Assembly (NCBI RefSeq): GCF_013155545.1
Contig: NZ_JABJVV010000003.1
Span: forward strand, 62,001 to 126,000
DNA from: Caenimonas soli
GTDB taxonomy: Bacteria > Pseudomonadota > Gammaproteobacteria > Burkholderiales > Burkholderiaceae_C
DNA length: 64,000 nt
Direction: 5' to 3'
Below are positions 38,466-48,423 of this stretch, piece after piece (position 1 is the first letter of the stretch; every line of letters begins with the position of its first letter). Below the pieces are notes generated by a model. That model searched no databases. It had not been told where the DNA came from and worked only from the letters and a program-made list of their open reading frames with translations. The position numbers were made by a program, and so were the translations under genes.

Positions 38466-39839
38466 TCACGCCCGCCGCAAGTGCCAGGCCCTGGGCCGCG
38501 TGAAGGCCTGGATGCCGTACTTCGACAGTGTCAGGCCCACGCCCGAATCGCCGAAGCCGCTCCAGGGCAGACGCGGGCTGACCCGGTCGCAGCAGTTCCA
38601 GTACAGGCTGCCGGCGTTGACGCGGTCCAGCACGGCATGCGCACGCTCCCCGTTGGGCGTGTAGACGCCGGCCGTGAGGCCGTAGCGGCTGTCGTTCATG
38701 AGGCGCACTGCCTCCTCGTCGCCCGCGACCTTCTGGATGCCGATGATGGGGCCGAAGCTCTCTTCCTTCATCAGCTCCATGCCGTGATTCACATTGCTGA
38801 AGACCGTGGGCGGATACCAGTTGCCGGGACCGGGCAGCCGCTGCCCGCCGGTGTGCAGCTTGGCGCCCTTGGCCTTGGCGTCGGCGACCTGCGCGTCCAA
38901 CACGTCCAGTTGCGGCGCGCGCGTGATGGCGCCGATGTAGCTGTCCTCGCTCATCGGGTCGCCCGCCTTGAAGCCCTTGACCTCCTGCACGAACGCGGTG
39001 ACGAAGGCGTCGTGGATCTTCTCGTGCACGTAGATGCGCTCGACCGAACAGCAGCTCTGGCCGGTGTTGTACATCGCGCCGTCGGCCAATGACGCCGCGG
39101 CGATCTGGGGATCCGCGTCGTCGCAGACGTAAGTCGGGTCCTTGCCGCCCAGCTCCAGCTGCAGCTTGATGAAGCGCGAGCCCACCGCCTGCGCGATGCG
39201 CGCGCCGGTCGCGTAGGAGCCGGTGAAGAACAGGCCGTCGATGTCCTGCTCGAGCAGCGCGGCGCCGACCGCGCCCGTTCCTACCAGCGGCACGAACACG
39301 TCCTGCGGCACCCCGGCCTGGTGCAGCAGCCGGGCGATCTCCAGCCCGGTGAGCGTCGCGTACTCGGACGGCTTGTAGAGCACGGCGTTGCCCGCCAGCA
39401 GCGCCGGCACGACCACGTTGCAGCCGACGAACCAGGGGTAGTTCCAGGCCGAGATGTTGCCCACCACGCCCAGCGGCACATGCTCGATCCGCTCTTTCAT
39501 GCCGCCTTCGTCGAACACGGTCTCGGTGGCGATGGCCCTGTCCACTTCAGCCAGGAAGAAATCGATGCGTCCGAGCAATCCGTTGAGCTCGTTGCGCGAC
39601 ATCTTGATGGGCTTGCCGGTTTCCCGCGTCATCGTCACGGCCAGCGACTCCAGGTCGCGCACCACGCCTGCGCGGAAATGCGTGATGCAGGCCTTGCGTT
39701 CCGACAAGGGTCGCGCCGCCCACGCCGGTTGCGCGGCACGCGCCTGGCGCGCCTTGGCCGCGACAGAAGCCGCACCGTCGGCCGGAACCTCGGCGATCTT
39801 CTCGCCGTTGGCCGGGTTGTGGATGGCGAGTTGGCTCAT
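38466..39839 (-). CDS. Aldehyde dehydrogenase of the gamma-glutamyl catabolic operon
   Basis: This 457-residue NAD(P)-dependent enzyme has the catalytic glutamate in LELGGKDP and the nucleophile cysteine in NTGQSCCSVER. NISAWNYPWF and the C-terminal GFGDSGVGL complete the fold. Its ATG overlaps the stop of the upstream amidohydrolase gene as ATGA, making it the last gene of the five-gene operon. It would oxidise the aldehyde made by the iron dehydrogenase to an acid. PuuC of E. coli plays the analogous role for putrescine. Confidence 0.9.
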   Translation of the reverse strand: MSQLAIHNPANGEKIAEVPADGAASVAAKARQARAAQPAWAARPLSERKACITHFRAGVVRDLESLAVTMTRETGKPIKMSRNELNGLLGRIDFFLAEVDRAIATETVFDEGGMKERIEHVPLGVVGNISAWNYPWFVGCNVVVPALLAGNAVLYKPSEYATLTGLEIARLLHQAGVPQDVFVPLVGTGAVGAALLEQDIDGLFFTGSYATGARIAQAVGSRFIKLQLELGGKDPTYVCDDADPQIAAASLADGAMYNTGQSCCSVERIYVHEKIHDAFVTAFVQEVKGFKAGDPMSEDSYIGAITRAPQLDVLDAQVADAKAKGAKLHTGGQRLPGPGNWYPPTVFSNVNHGMELMKEESFGPIIGIQKVAGDEEAVRLMNDSRYGLTAGVYTPNGERAHAVLDRVNAGSLYWNCCDRVSPRLPWSGFGDSGVGLTLSKYGIQAFTRPRAWHLRRA

Positions 39840-40636
39840 GGGGTTCGCTTTGCCTGCTTCACGGCCGCGGCGGCCGAAAGGAAGTCGTCGAGCAGCGCGG
39901 CGTCGTCGATGGTGTCGGAGCCTTGCTGATGGAATTCGGGATGCCACTGCACGGCCGCCAGGTACGGCTTGTGCGCGTCGCTGCGCCGGATCGCCTCGAT
40001 CAATCCATCCTCGTTGCTGGTCGCTTCGACCTCGAAGCCGGGCGCCAGGTCCTTGATGGCCTGGTGATGGATGCTGTTGACCTTGACCTTGCCGCCAGCG
40101 GGGTACAGCGTGCCCAGCCGCGAATCCGGTTTGATTTCGACGGTATGAAAGTTGAGGTCGTAGGTCGAGGCGTCGCGATGCTGCAAGGCCTGCGGCAGCT
40201 GGGTCGCAATGTCCTGGTACAGCGTGCCGCCATAGGCGACGTTCAACAGCTGCAGTCCACGGCAAACGCCGAACACCGGCTTGCCGTGCCGCTCGAAGGC
40301 CGCGACCAGGTCCATCTCGTATTCGTCGCGAATCTTGTCGCCGGCCCATTTCTCCTGCAGCGGCTGCTCGCCGTAACTCAGCGGCGAAACGTCTGCCCCA
40401 CCGTGCAGCACCAGGCCATCGAGCCATTGCGCGTAATGGTCCAGCGTGACGTCGCCGCGCTGCGTCGCGCCCGTCGGGCTGGGGATCATCACCGCCAGCG
40501 CACCGGTGGACATGACCCAGTGCGCGATCGACTGTTCGACGTACTGCAGGGTCTTGCCGGTGAATAGAGGTCGTGCCGGATCGGCGTGCATGAAGCAGGC
40601 CGAGATACCGATCTTCAAGCGGGCAGCGCTGTTCAT
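39836..40636 (-). CDS. Gamma-glutamyl hydrolase, class I glutamine amidotransferase-like (PuuD type)
   Basis: This 266-residue enzyme has the nucleophile cysteine in FGVCRGLQLLNV and the His-Glu pair in QWHPEF. HGGADVSPLSYGE is the family's substrate loop. PuuD removes the gamma-glutamyl group from gamma-Glu-GABA. GAGG lies 7 bases before the ATG. It is the fourth gene of the operon and should release the free acid product of the ALDH. Confidence 0.9.
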   Translation of the reverse strand: MNSAARLKIGISACFMHADPARPLFTGKTLQYVEQSIAHWVMSTGALAVMIPSPTGATQRGDVTLDHYAQWLDGLVLHGGADVSPLSYGEQPLQEKWAGDKIRDEYEMDLVAAFERHGKPVFGVCRGLQLLNVAYGGTLYQDIATQLPQALQHRDASTYDLNFHTVEIKPDSRLGTLYPAGGKVKVNSIHHQAIKDLAPGFEVEATSNEDGLIEAIRRSDAHKPYLAAVQWHPEFHQQGSDTIDDAALLDDFLSAAAAVKQAKRTP

Positions 40637-40646
40637 CCCCATACCT

Positions 40647-41780
40647 CTACATCGCTTCTTCGAACAGCCGCCGGAAATCCGCCGCCGTGCAGGGCCGGGG
40701 ATTGGTCTGGTGGCAGATGTCGGCCACCGCGATCTCCACCAGCCGCGGGATCTGCTCGCGCTTGACGCCGTGCTCCTCCAGTTTTCCCGAGATGCCGGCG
40801 CGGTACTTGAGCGCGCGCAGCCAGGGCACGAACTCCTCGCCGCCGCCCGACACCTTGCAGACATGGGCCAGCTCGTCGAACTTCTCCGGCGCGGCCTCCC
40901 AGTTCCACGCCAGCACGGTGTCGATCATGAGTGCGTTGGCCAGGCCATGGTGCAGGTCGCACACCGCCCCCAGCGCATGGGCGCAGGAATGAACCGCACC
41001 CAGGTCCTTCTGGAAGGCGATGGCGCCCATCATCGAGGCCATCATCATGTCGCCGCGCGCCTGCAGGTTGGACGGCTCGCTCACCGCGGTGAGCAATGCC
41101 CGGGCGGCGATGCGCGTTCCTTCCAAGGCGATGCCGTCGCACAGCGGGTGGTAGGCCGGCGACAGGTAGCTCTCGATGTTGTGGGTCAGTGCGTCCATGC
41201 CGGTTGCCGCTGTGACGTGCGGCGGCAGGCCGAGGGTGAGCTCCGGATCGGCGAACACGATCTTGGCCAGCACCTTGGGGCTGAAGACGATGCGCTTCAG
41301 GTGCGTGTCGTCTTCGCTGATCACGGCGGAGCGGCCGACTTCGGAACCGGTGCCCGCGGTCGTGGGCAGCGCGACGAAATACGGCAGCTCGCGCTCGATG
41401 GCCCGCACCCGGGGATGGTCCCAGGCGTACTCGATGATGTGGCCCTCGTGCGTGGCGGCGATGCCGACCACCTTGGCCACGTCCAGTGCAGCGCCACCGC
41501 CGAAGCCGATGACGCAGTCGGCGCGATGGGCCTTGAAGGCGGCCGCGCCCTCCATGGCCTGGCTGGCGGTGGGGTTGCCGAACACTCCGGCGAACACCGC
41601 CGCCTCCAGGCCGGCGAGATGGCTCTTGAATTCGGCCAGCACGGGCAAGGCGCCGAGGGCCCTGTCGGTGACGATCAGCGGACGCTTCAATCCCTGCGCC
41701 AGCAGATGCTGCGCCACCTCCCGGCGCGCGCCGGGGCCGAAGCGGATGGCGGTGGGAAACGAGAAACCGGTGATGCTCAT
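40647..41780 (-). CDS. Iron-containing alcohol dehydrogenase
   Basis: This 377-residue group III dehydrogenase has the nucleotide-binding loop FGGGAALDVAK and PTTAGTGSE. The iron ligands are spread over GMDALTHNIESYL, HSCAHALGA and HHGLANA. It would convert a gamma-glutamylated amino alcohol to the aldehyde. The start overlaps the GNAT stop as ATGA, and 10 bases separate its stop from the next ATG. Confidence 0.9.
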   Translation of the reverse strand: MSITGFSFPTAIRFGPGARREVAQHLLAQGLKRPLIVTDRALGALPVLAEFKSHLAGLEAAVFAGVFGNPTASQAMEGAAAFKAHRADCVIGFGGGAALDVAKVVGIAATHEGHIIEYAWDHPRVRAIERELPYFVALPTTAGTGSEVGRSAVISEDDTHLKRIVFSPKVLAKIVFADPELTLGLPPHVTAATGMDALTHNIESYLSPAYHPLCDGIALEGTRIAARALLTAVSEPSNLQARGDMMMASMMGAIAFQKDLGAVHSCAHALGAVCDLHHGLANALMIDTVLAWNWEAAPEKFDELAHVCKVSGGGEEFVPWLRALKYRAGISGKLEEHGVKREQIPRLVEIAVADICHQTNPRPCTAADFRRLFEEAM

Positions 41781-42279
41781 GATGGGGGCAGTTCCAGGTA
41801 CATGTGATTCTTGGGATAGGCGTGGCCGTCGACCTTGATCGCGCGCGGCTCGATGCCGAACGAGCGGAAGCCGCTGCGCTGGTACAGGCGCAGGGCGGCG
41901 CTGTCGCCTTCGGTCACCGTCAGCACCAGCAATTCCAGGCGCGAGGCCCGGGCATCGTCGATCAAGGCTTTCATCAAGGCGCCGCCCATGCCGCGGCCGG
42001 TCTGCTCGTGCGCCACGTACATGCCGACGACCTTGGCCTTGTGGCGATTCTTGGCCCGGGTTTCGCACTCGAGGCCGACCATGCCGCACAGCTCGTCGCC
42101 CTCGAAAGCACCCCAGAACCTGTTGTGATGGCTGCCCAGTCTTTTCTCGGAAGCCTCGAGCGGCAGCTTTTCATCTTCTTCATAACTGGAGGTGAACGCC
42201 TGCGGCAACTCCCACAGCGCGCGCAACCGCAGCGTGCGGTAGCCGGGTGCGTCGTCGGGGGACAAGCGGCGGATGTTCA

Positions 42280-42280
<1 letters not shown>
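41777..42280 (-). CDS. GNAT-family N-acetyltransferase
   Basis: This 167-residue protein begins MNIRRLSPDDAPGYRTLRL and has the acetyl-CoA loop QTGRGMGGALM, followed by LTVTEGDSAALRLYQRSGF. GNAT enzymes acetylate amines. The start overlaps the glutamine synthetase-like stop as TGATG. Inside an amine catabolic operon it may modify a competing substrate or an intermediate; this is not certain. Confidence 0.9.
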
Positions 42281-43650
<1,370 letters not shown>

Positions 43651-43685
43651 GTTGCGCTTCTCCTTTTGAGCAGCCTACGCGAAAA

Positions 43686-43707
43686 GTTTCAGCTCGTGTG
43701 GTGAAAC
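43686..43707. promoter_or_regulatory. Dyad upstream of the gamma-glutamyl operon
   Basis: GTTTCA and TGAAAC flank a 10-base spacer, 36-57 bases upstream of the GS-like start and between it and the divergent EamA gene. It is a good candidate operator; no regulator gene is adjacent. Confidence 0.4.
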
Positions 43708-43763
43708 CGTGCTCTCTAGCCGAGACATACTCCGCACACCATGGCTCCCGCGCCCCTCATCGC

Positions 43764-44609
43764 ATGACACTGACCTGGATGGTCGCCGCCGCCGTGCTGC
43801 TGGGCGCCCTGTTGCACGCGAGCTGGAACGCGGTCATCAAGGCCAGTCCGGACCAGGAGCTGGACACAGCCGTGATGCACGGCACCGGCGCGCTCATAGC
43901 ACTCCCCGCGGCGCTGGCGGTAGGCGGGCCCCCGGCCGAGGCCTGGCCGTACATCCTGGCCTCGGTGGCCATCCACGTCGGCTACTTCATCACCCTGGCG
44001 GGCGCCTTGCGCCATGGCGACCTGGGCCTGGCTTATCCGCTGATGCGTGGCACGGCGCCCTTGCTGGTGGCACTCGCAGCCAGCCTGGCGCTGGGCGAAA
44101 CGCTGAGCTCCTGGGCCTGGGCCGGAGTGCTGGGCGTATGCGCGGGCGTCACCGCGATGGGCCTCTCGCGCGAGGCGCTCGCACAGCCCAAGGCCGTGGG
44201 CTTCGCGCTGGCCAACGCGGCGATCATCGCCCTGTACACGGTGGTCGATGCACTGGGCGTGCGGGCAAGCGGCAATCCTCTGCAGTACGTGCTGGCGCTG
44301 TTTGCCTTGAGCGGGTGGCCGTTTGCACTGCTGGTACTAGCCCGGCGTGGGCGGAGCGTTGCCTGGCCCTATGCGCGAGCGCGCTGGCCCTTTGCGATGG
44401 GCGGGGCGCTCGCCTCCAAAGGCTCTTACGGCTTGGCCCTGTGGGCCATGACGCAAGCGCCCGTGGCTACCGTGGCGGCATTGCGCGAAACCTCGGTGCT
44501 GTTCGCGGTTCTGCTCGGCACCTGGTTCCTGAAGGAAGCCTTCAACCTGCGGCGCGCAGTCGGCACGGCCGTGATCGTGGCCGGCGTCTTGGCCTTGCGG
44601 ATGGGCTAG
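43764..44609 (+). CDS. EamA/DMT-family transporter
   Basis: This 281-residue protein has ten predicted membrane segments as two EamA repeats (about residues 5-135 and 145-278). The pattern is that of the drug/metabolite transporter superfamily, which moves amino acids, metabolites or drugs. ATG at 43764 (MTLTWMVAAAVLLG) was chosen because the upstream extension lacks hydrophobic sequence. It is divergent from the gamma-glutamyl operon and may import or export its substrate. Confidence 0.88.
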   Translation: MTLTWMVAAAVLLGALLHASWNAVIKASPDQELDTAVMHGTGALIALPAALAVGGPPAEAWPYILASVAIHVGYFITLAGALRHGDLGLAYPLMRGTAPLLVALAASLALGETLSSWAWAGVLGVCAGVTAMGLSREALAQPKAVGFALANAAIIALYTVVDALGVRASGNPLQYVLALFALSGWPFALLVLARRGRSVAWPYARARWPFAMGGALASKGSYGLALWAMTQAPVATVAALRETSVLFAVLLGTWFLKEAFNLRRAVGTAVIVAGVLALRMG

Positions 44610-44611
44610 CT

Positions 44612-44818
44612 TTAGCCGGCCCTGTCTTCGGGCGGGGGCGGGCCGTAGCCCTCCCATGACGGCTCGTCGCCATGGCTGGCGGCGGTGATGTGACTTTCCG
44701 AGAGGTCGTTCAGGCGTCGCTGCAACAGTTTGCGCTGCAAGGGACGGCCCAGCTCTTTGGTGTAGTAGGCCACCTCGAATTCTTCACGAGGTGGTTTTCG
44801 CTCTTTTTCCGGTGCCAT
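44612..44818 (-). CDS. Hypothetical 68-residue charged protein
   Basis: The product is hydrophilic, with a basic middle (KELGRPLQRKLLQRRLNDL) and a proline-rich tail (GYGPPPPEDRAG). No domain is recognised, and there is no membrane segment. The stop is 2 bases from the EamA stop, so the pair is convergent. A hairpin-prone sequence lies within the coding region (about 44770-44794). Confidence 0.5.
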   Translation of the reverse strand: MAPEKERKPPREEFEVAYYTKELGRPLQRKLLQRRLNDLSESHITAASHGDEPSWEGYGPPPPEDRAG

Positions 44819-44957
44819 GCGCCCAGGATAGCGAGCAAGTACTCACGTGGTGTAGGACAACACCTTGGGCGACCTTCGGACAAGAACCACCGGCTGAGCC
44901 ACAGCCTGCTTGGCTGGCTTAACATGCTTCTTCGTTTTTCCCGCCAAGGAGATCACG

Positions 44958-47009
44958 ATGCCCACACCCGCCGAGATCGCCGCGCTACGCACCCTGGCCC
45001 TGGTGGGCCCGGCGACGGCGGGCAAGACCAGCCTGGTCGAGGCCCTGCTGTGGAAAGCTGGAGCGCTGGGTGCGCCGGGCAGCGTCGAGCGTGGCTCCAC
45101 CGTGAGCGACCACGATCCGCTGGAACGCCGGGCCCAGCGTTCGCTCAACTCCTCACTGGTCCATTTCAAGCACGGCGGCATCCAGGCCCATCTGATCGAC
45201 ACCCCCGGCGCGCCTGACTTTCTCGGCCAATCCCTGCCGGCACTGGAGGCGGTGGAAACCGCGGCCGTGGTGATCAGCGCGACCACCGGTGTCGAGCCGA
45301 TGGCCGTACGGATGATGCAGTGGGCGGCGCAGCGCGAGCGCGACCGGATCATCATCGTCAACAAGATCGATGCCCAGGGCGTCAACCTGCAAGCGCTGGT
45401 GGGACAGATCCAGGCCGCGTTCGGCCGCGAGTGCCTGCCGCTGAACCTGCCGGCGCAGCGCGGGGCGCGCGTGGTGGATTGCTTCTTCAACATGACGCAG
45501 GACGGCGGCGAAACCGATTTCTCCTCGGTGGCGCAGGCGCACCGCGCCTTGGTGGAGCAGGTGGTGGAGGTCGACGCCGCCTTCGTCGAGCGCTACTTGA
45601 ACGATGGCGACGTGGACCCCCAGGAACTGCACGCTCCGCTGGAGCAGGCTTTGCGGGAAGGGCACCTGATCCCGATCTGCTTTGTCTCCGCGCGCACCGG
45701 CGCCGGCGTGCCCGAGCTCCTGGACGTGATCGCGCGCCTGCTGCCCGATCCGACGGAAAGCAACCCGCCCAAGTTCCTCAAGGGCGAGGGCGCCGAGGCC
45801 CAGCCCCTGCGCGCCGAGCCCGATCCCAGCCGCCATGTGCTGGCCCATGTCTTCAAGATCGCGCAGGACCCTTATGTCGGCAAGATGGGCGTGCTGCGGG
45901 TGCACCAGGGAACCCTGACGGCGGGCAGCCAGCTCTATGTGGGCGATGCGCGCCGCCCTTTCAAGGTGGGCCATCTGTTCACGCTGCAGGGCAAGGACTT
46001 CGCCGAGGTGTCGCGGGCCTTGCCGGGCGACCTGTGCGCCATCGCCAAGGTGGAAGAACTGCACTTCGACGCCGTGCTGCACGACTCGCCCGATGACGAC
46101 CGCGTGCACCTGGCGCCGCTGGATTTTCCGGTGCCGGTGCACGGCTTGGCGATCGAGCCCAAGCGCCGCGGCGACGAGCAGCGGCTGCACGACATCCTGC
46201 AAAAGCTGGTCAGCGAGGACCCCTGCCTGCGCCTGGAGCATGTGGCCGCCACCAACGAGAGCGTGGTCTACGGCCTGGGCGAGTTGCACCTGCGAACCTT
46301 GCTGGACCGGCTGACCGAGGTGCACCGCTGCGAGGTGAACACGCGCCCGCCGCGCATCGCCTACCGCGAGACCATCACGGCGCCGGCCGAGGGCCACCAC
46401 CGCCACAAGAAGCAGACCGGGGGCGCCGGCCAGTTCGGCGAGGTGTTCCTGCGGGTGGAGCCGCTGCCGCGCGGCGCCGGCTTCGAGTTCGTCGACCAGG
46501 TCAAGGGCGGGGCGATCCCCTACAACTTCATGCCGGCCGTGGAGAAGGGTGTGCGCCAGGCGCTGGAGGCGGGTGTGGTCGCCGGCTATCCGGTCGTCGA
46601 CCTGCGCGTCATCGTCTACGACGGCAAGCACCACAGCGTGGACAGCAAGGAGATCGCCTTCATCACGGCGGGGCGCAAGGCGCTGGTGGCGGCGGTGCAG
46701 GCGGCGCGGCCCAGCGTGCTGGAACCCATCGTCAACGTGGAGATCGCGGCGCCGGAGCAGAACATCGGCGACATCACCGGCGACCTGGCCTCACGGCGCG
46801 GCCAGGTCAGCGGCACCGCCGCGGCGCCCAACGGCCTGGCGGTGCTGGCGCAGGCGCCGTTGTCGGAACTGGCGGCCTACCAGTCGCGCCTGAATGCGCT
46901 GACCGGCGGCCAGGGCCGCTACACCCTGGCCTTCAGCCATTACGAGCAGGTGCCGCCGTCGGTGCAGGCGCAGCTGGCGTCGCAATACCGGGTCAAGGAC
47001 GAAGGCTGA
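44958..47009 (+). CDS. EF-G-like translation GTPase paralogue
   Basis: This 683-residue protein has the EF-G domain order: G domain, domain II, III (LEHVAATNESVVYGLGELHL), IV (KKQTGGAGQFGEVFL) and V. P-loop GPATAGKT is at 17-24 and NKID is present. The switch I sequence RGITI is absent, and the catalytic histidine of DTPGH is alanine (DTPGAPDF, A85). It matches the FusA2-type EF-G-like group, whose role is unsettled; these proteins are probably slow GTPases. AAGGAG precedes the start. Confidence 0.92.
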   Translation: MPTPAEIAALRTLALVGPATAGKTSLVEALLWKAGALGAPGSVERGSTVSDHDPLERRAQRSLNSSLVHFKHGGIQAHLIDTPGAPDFLGQSLPALEAVETAAVVISATTGVEPMAVRMMQWAAQRERDRIIIVNKIDAQGVNLQALVGQIQAAFGRECLPLNLPAQRGARVVDCFFNMTQDGGETDFSSVAQAHRALVEQVVEVDAAFVERYLNDGDVDPQELHAPLEQALREGHLIPICFVSARTGAGVPELLDVIARLLPDPTESNPPKFLKGEGAEAQPLRAEPDPSRHVLAHVFKIAQDPYVGKMGVLRVHQGTLTAGSQLYVGDARRPFKVGHLFTLQGKDFAEVSRALPGDLCAIAKVEELHFDAVLHDSPDDDRVHLAPLDFPVPVHGLAIEPKRRGDEQRLHDILQKLVSEDPCLRLEHVAATNESVVYGLGELHLRTLLDRLTEVHRCEVNTRPPRIAYRETITAPAEGHHRHKKQTGGAGQFGEVFLRVEPLPRGAGFEFVDQVKGGAIPYNFMPAVEKGVRQALEAGVVAGYPVVDLRVIVYDGKHHSVDSKEIAFITAGRKALVAAVQAARPSVLEPIVNVEIAAPEQNIGDITGDLASRRGQVSGTAAAPNGLAVLAQAPLSELAAYQSRLNALTGGQGRYTLAFSHYEQVPPSVQAQLASQYRVKDEG

Positions 47010-48311
47010 TCAGGCCGCCAGCGCCAGCGGGCGCACGGTGGAACTGCGCGGGCGCAGGCACAGGCGCTCGAAAGCCAGGGCCGAGGCCAGCGCTTCCTGC
47101 CCGCCACGCTGCGCCGCTTCCAGCAAGGTCAGGTCGATCACGTCCCGCTGCGCGTGGCTGCCGCCAAAGCGGCTGGCGCGGCTGCGGATGGCGCGCAGCA
47201 GCTGCGCACTGCGCGCGAAGTCGCGCGCCGCGAACGCCCGGATGGCCTGGGCCACCGGCAAGCCGACCTCGCGGGTGAACACGGCGTTGTCGTCGTCGCG
47301 CTGCAGCGCCTCGCGTTGCGCTTCCAGCATGGCCTGCTGTTCGGCGTCGCGACCCGCGCCTGCATAGGCCATCATCGCGTGCATGTCGTTGAAGGCGTAG
47401 AGGCCCGGCACCAGCACGGCATGCCAGCGCTCGGCCAGGGGCTGCCAGCGGTCACCGACATCGACGCCGCGCAGTTGCAGCCGCCACAGCATGGCACTCG
47501 CATCGAGCATGTCCAGCACCACGCTGGAGCCTGGGCCACCGATGGATTGGTCGTACAGCCGCAGCACTTCCTCGGTCTGGCCGACCTCGAGGTGGAACAA
47601 CGCCAGGTGCCACCAGTTGTGAACGGCCAGGAAGCTGCCGTTGGACCACACGGCCGAGTTCGGCTGCAACCACTCGATGCCGGCCTCGGGCTGGTTCTTC
47701 ATTTCCTGGACATGCGCCACCGAGTGCCACGCCCAGCTGTCGCGCGGTTCGAGCTCAACGGCGCGGCGGCCCTGCTTCTCGGCAGCGTCGTAGTCCCCGG
47801 TTTCTTCCAGGCCGAAGGCGTACATGCCCAGCACGGCGTGAAAGCCATAGCTGCCGTGCTGCCAGGCCGGCAGCGCCCGGGCCATGCGGTCGCGCAGCAT
47901 GCGCGAATCGCCGGTGAAGAAGTCGATCTGGTGGCCGGCCTGCAAGGCCAGCAGATCCCGCGGCTCATCCAGGCTGAGATCTTCCAGCGTGCGGCCGGCC
48001 TCGTACCAGTGGCCGTGCGCCAGCAGCGTTGCGGCCTCCAGATGGCGTCGCTCGCGCGCATTGGCGGGCAGGCGGCGGGCCATGTCGCAAGCTTCGCGCG
48101 CTACCGCCAAGCCTGCGGGCTCCGTGCCCAGCAGGTAGAGCCAGGCCTTGAACAGCCAGGCCATGGTCATCTCGGGGCTGGCGGCGATAGCCTGCTCGAC
48201 GGCAGCCGCCGGATCGCCGATGAAACATTTGAACTCGTCCTGCGCCTGGTTGTAGGCGCGCAGGCCGGCGTCGTTGGCGCCGGACAATGTGAGGCCCAGG
48301 TGGTCTTTCAT
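47010..48311 (-). CDS. TTC38-type tetratricopeptide protein
   Basis: This 433-residue protein is almost wholly helical TPR-like sequence, with FKAWLYLLGTE, HYEAGRTLEDLSLDEPRD-like helices, HAVLGMYAFGLEETGDYD and a conserved HNWWHLALFHLEVG. It resembles the TTC38 family, whose function is unknown. The stop codon abuts the EF-G-like stop. It is divergent from the AraC regulator, which may control it. Confidence 0.85.
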   Translation of the reverse strand: MKDHLGLTLSGANDAGLRAYNQAQDEFKCFIGDPAAAVEQAIAASPEMTMAWLFKAWLYLLGTEPAGLAVAREACDMARRLPANARERRHLEAATLLAHGHWYEAGRTLEDLSLDEPRDLLALQAGHQIDFFTGDSRMLRDRMARALPAWQHGSYGFHAVLGMYAFGLEETGDYDAAEKQGRRAVELEPRDSWAWHSVAHVQEMKNQPEAGIEWLQPNSAVWSNGSFLAVHNWWHLALFHLEVGQTEEVLRLYDQSIGGPGSSVVLDMLDASAMLWRLQLRGVDVGDRWQPLAERWHAVLVPGLYAFNDMHAMMAYAGAGRDAEQQAMLEAQREALQRDDDNAVFTREVGLPVAQAIRAFAARDFARSAQLLRAIRSRASRFGGSHAQRDVIDLTLLEAAQRGGQEALASALAFERLCLRPRSSTVRPLALAA

Positions 48312-48392
48312 TTCGGTCGTCCTTTGCAGAAGATGGATGAATCGGGGTGCGGGGAGATGAGTGTGAAATGGATGCAGCGCCTAAACTAAGGT

Positions 48393-48421
48393 CATTCCTG
48401 CAACATACCGGCCATTCCTGC
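48393..48421. promoter_or_regulatory. Two direct repeats upstream of the AraC gene
   Basis: CATTCCTGC occurs at 48393-48401 and 48413-48421, exactly 20 bases apart, so two copies sit on the same face of the helix. The wider match is GG(T/C)CATTCCTGC(A/C)A. AraC-type regulators bind such repeats. The second copy ends 2 bases from the AraC ATG, which suggests autoregulation; the divergent TPR gene is also a candidate target. Confidence 0.6.
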
Positions 48422-48423
48422 CA

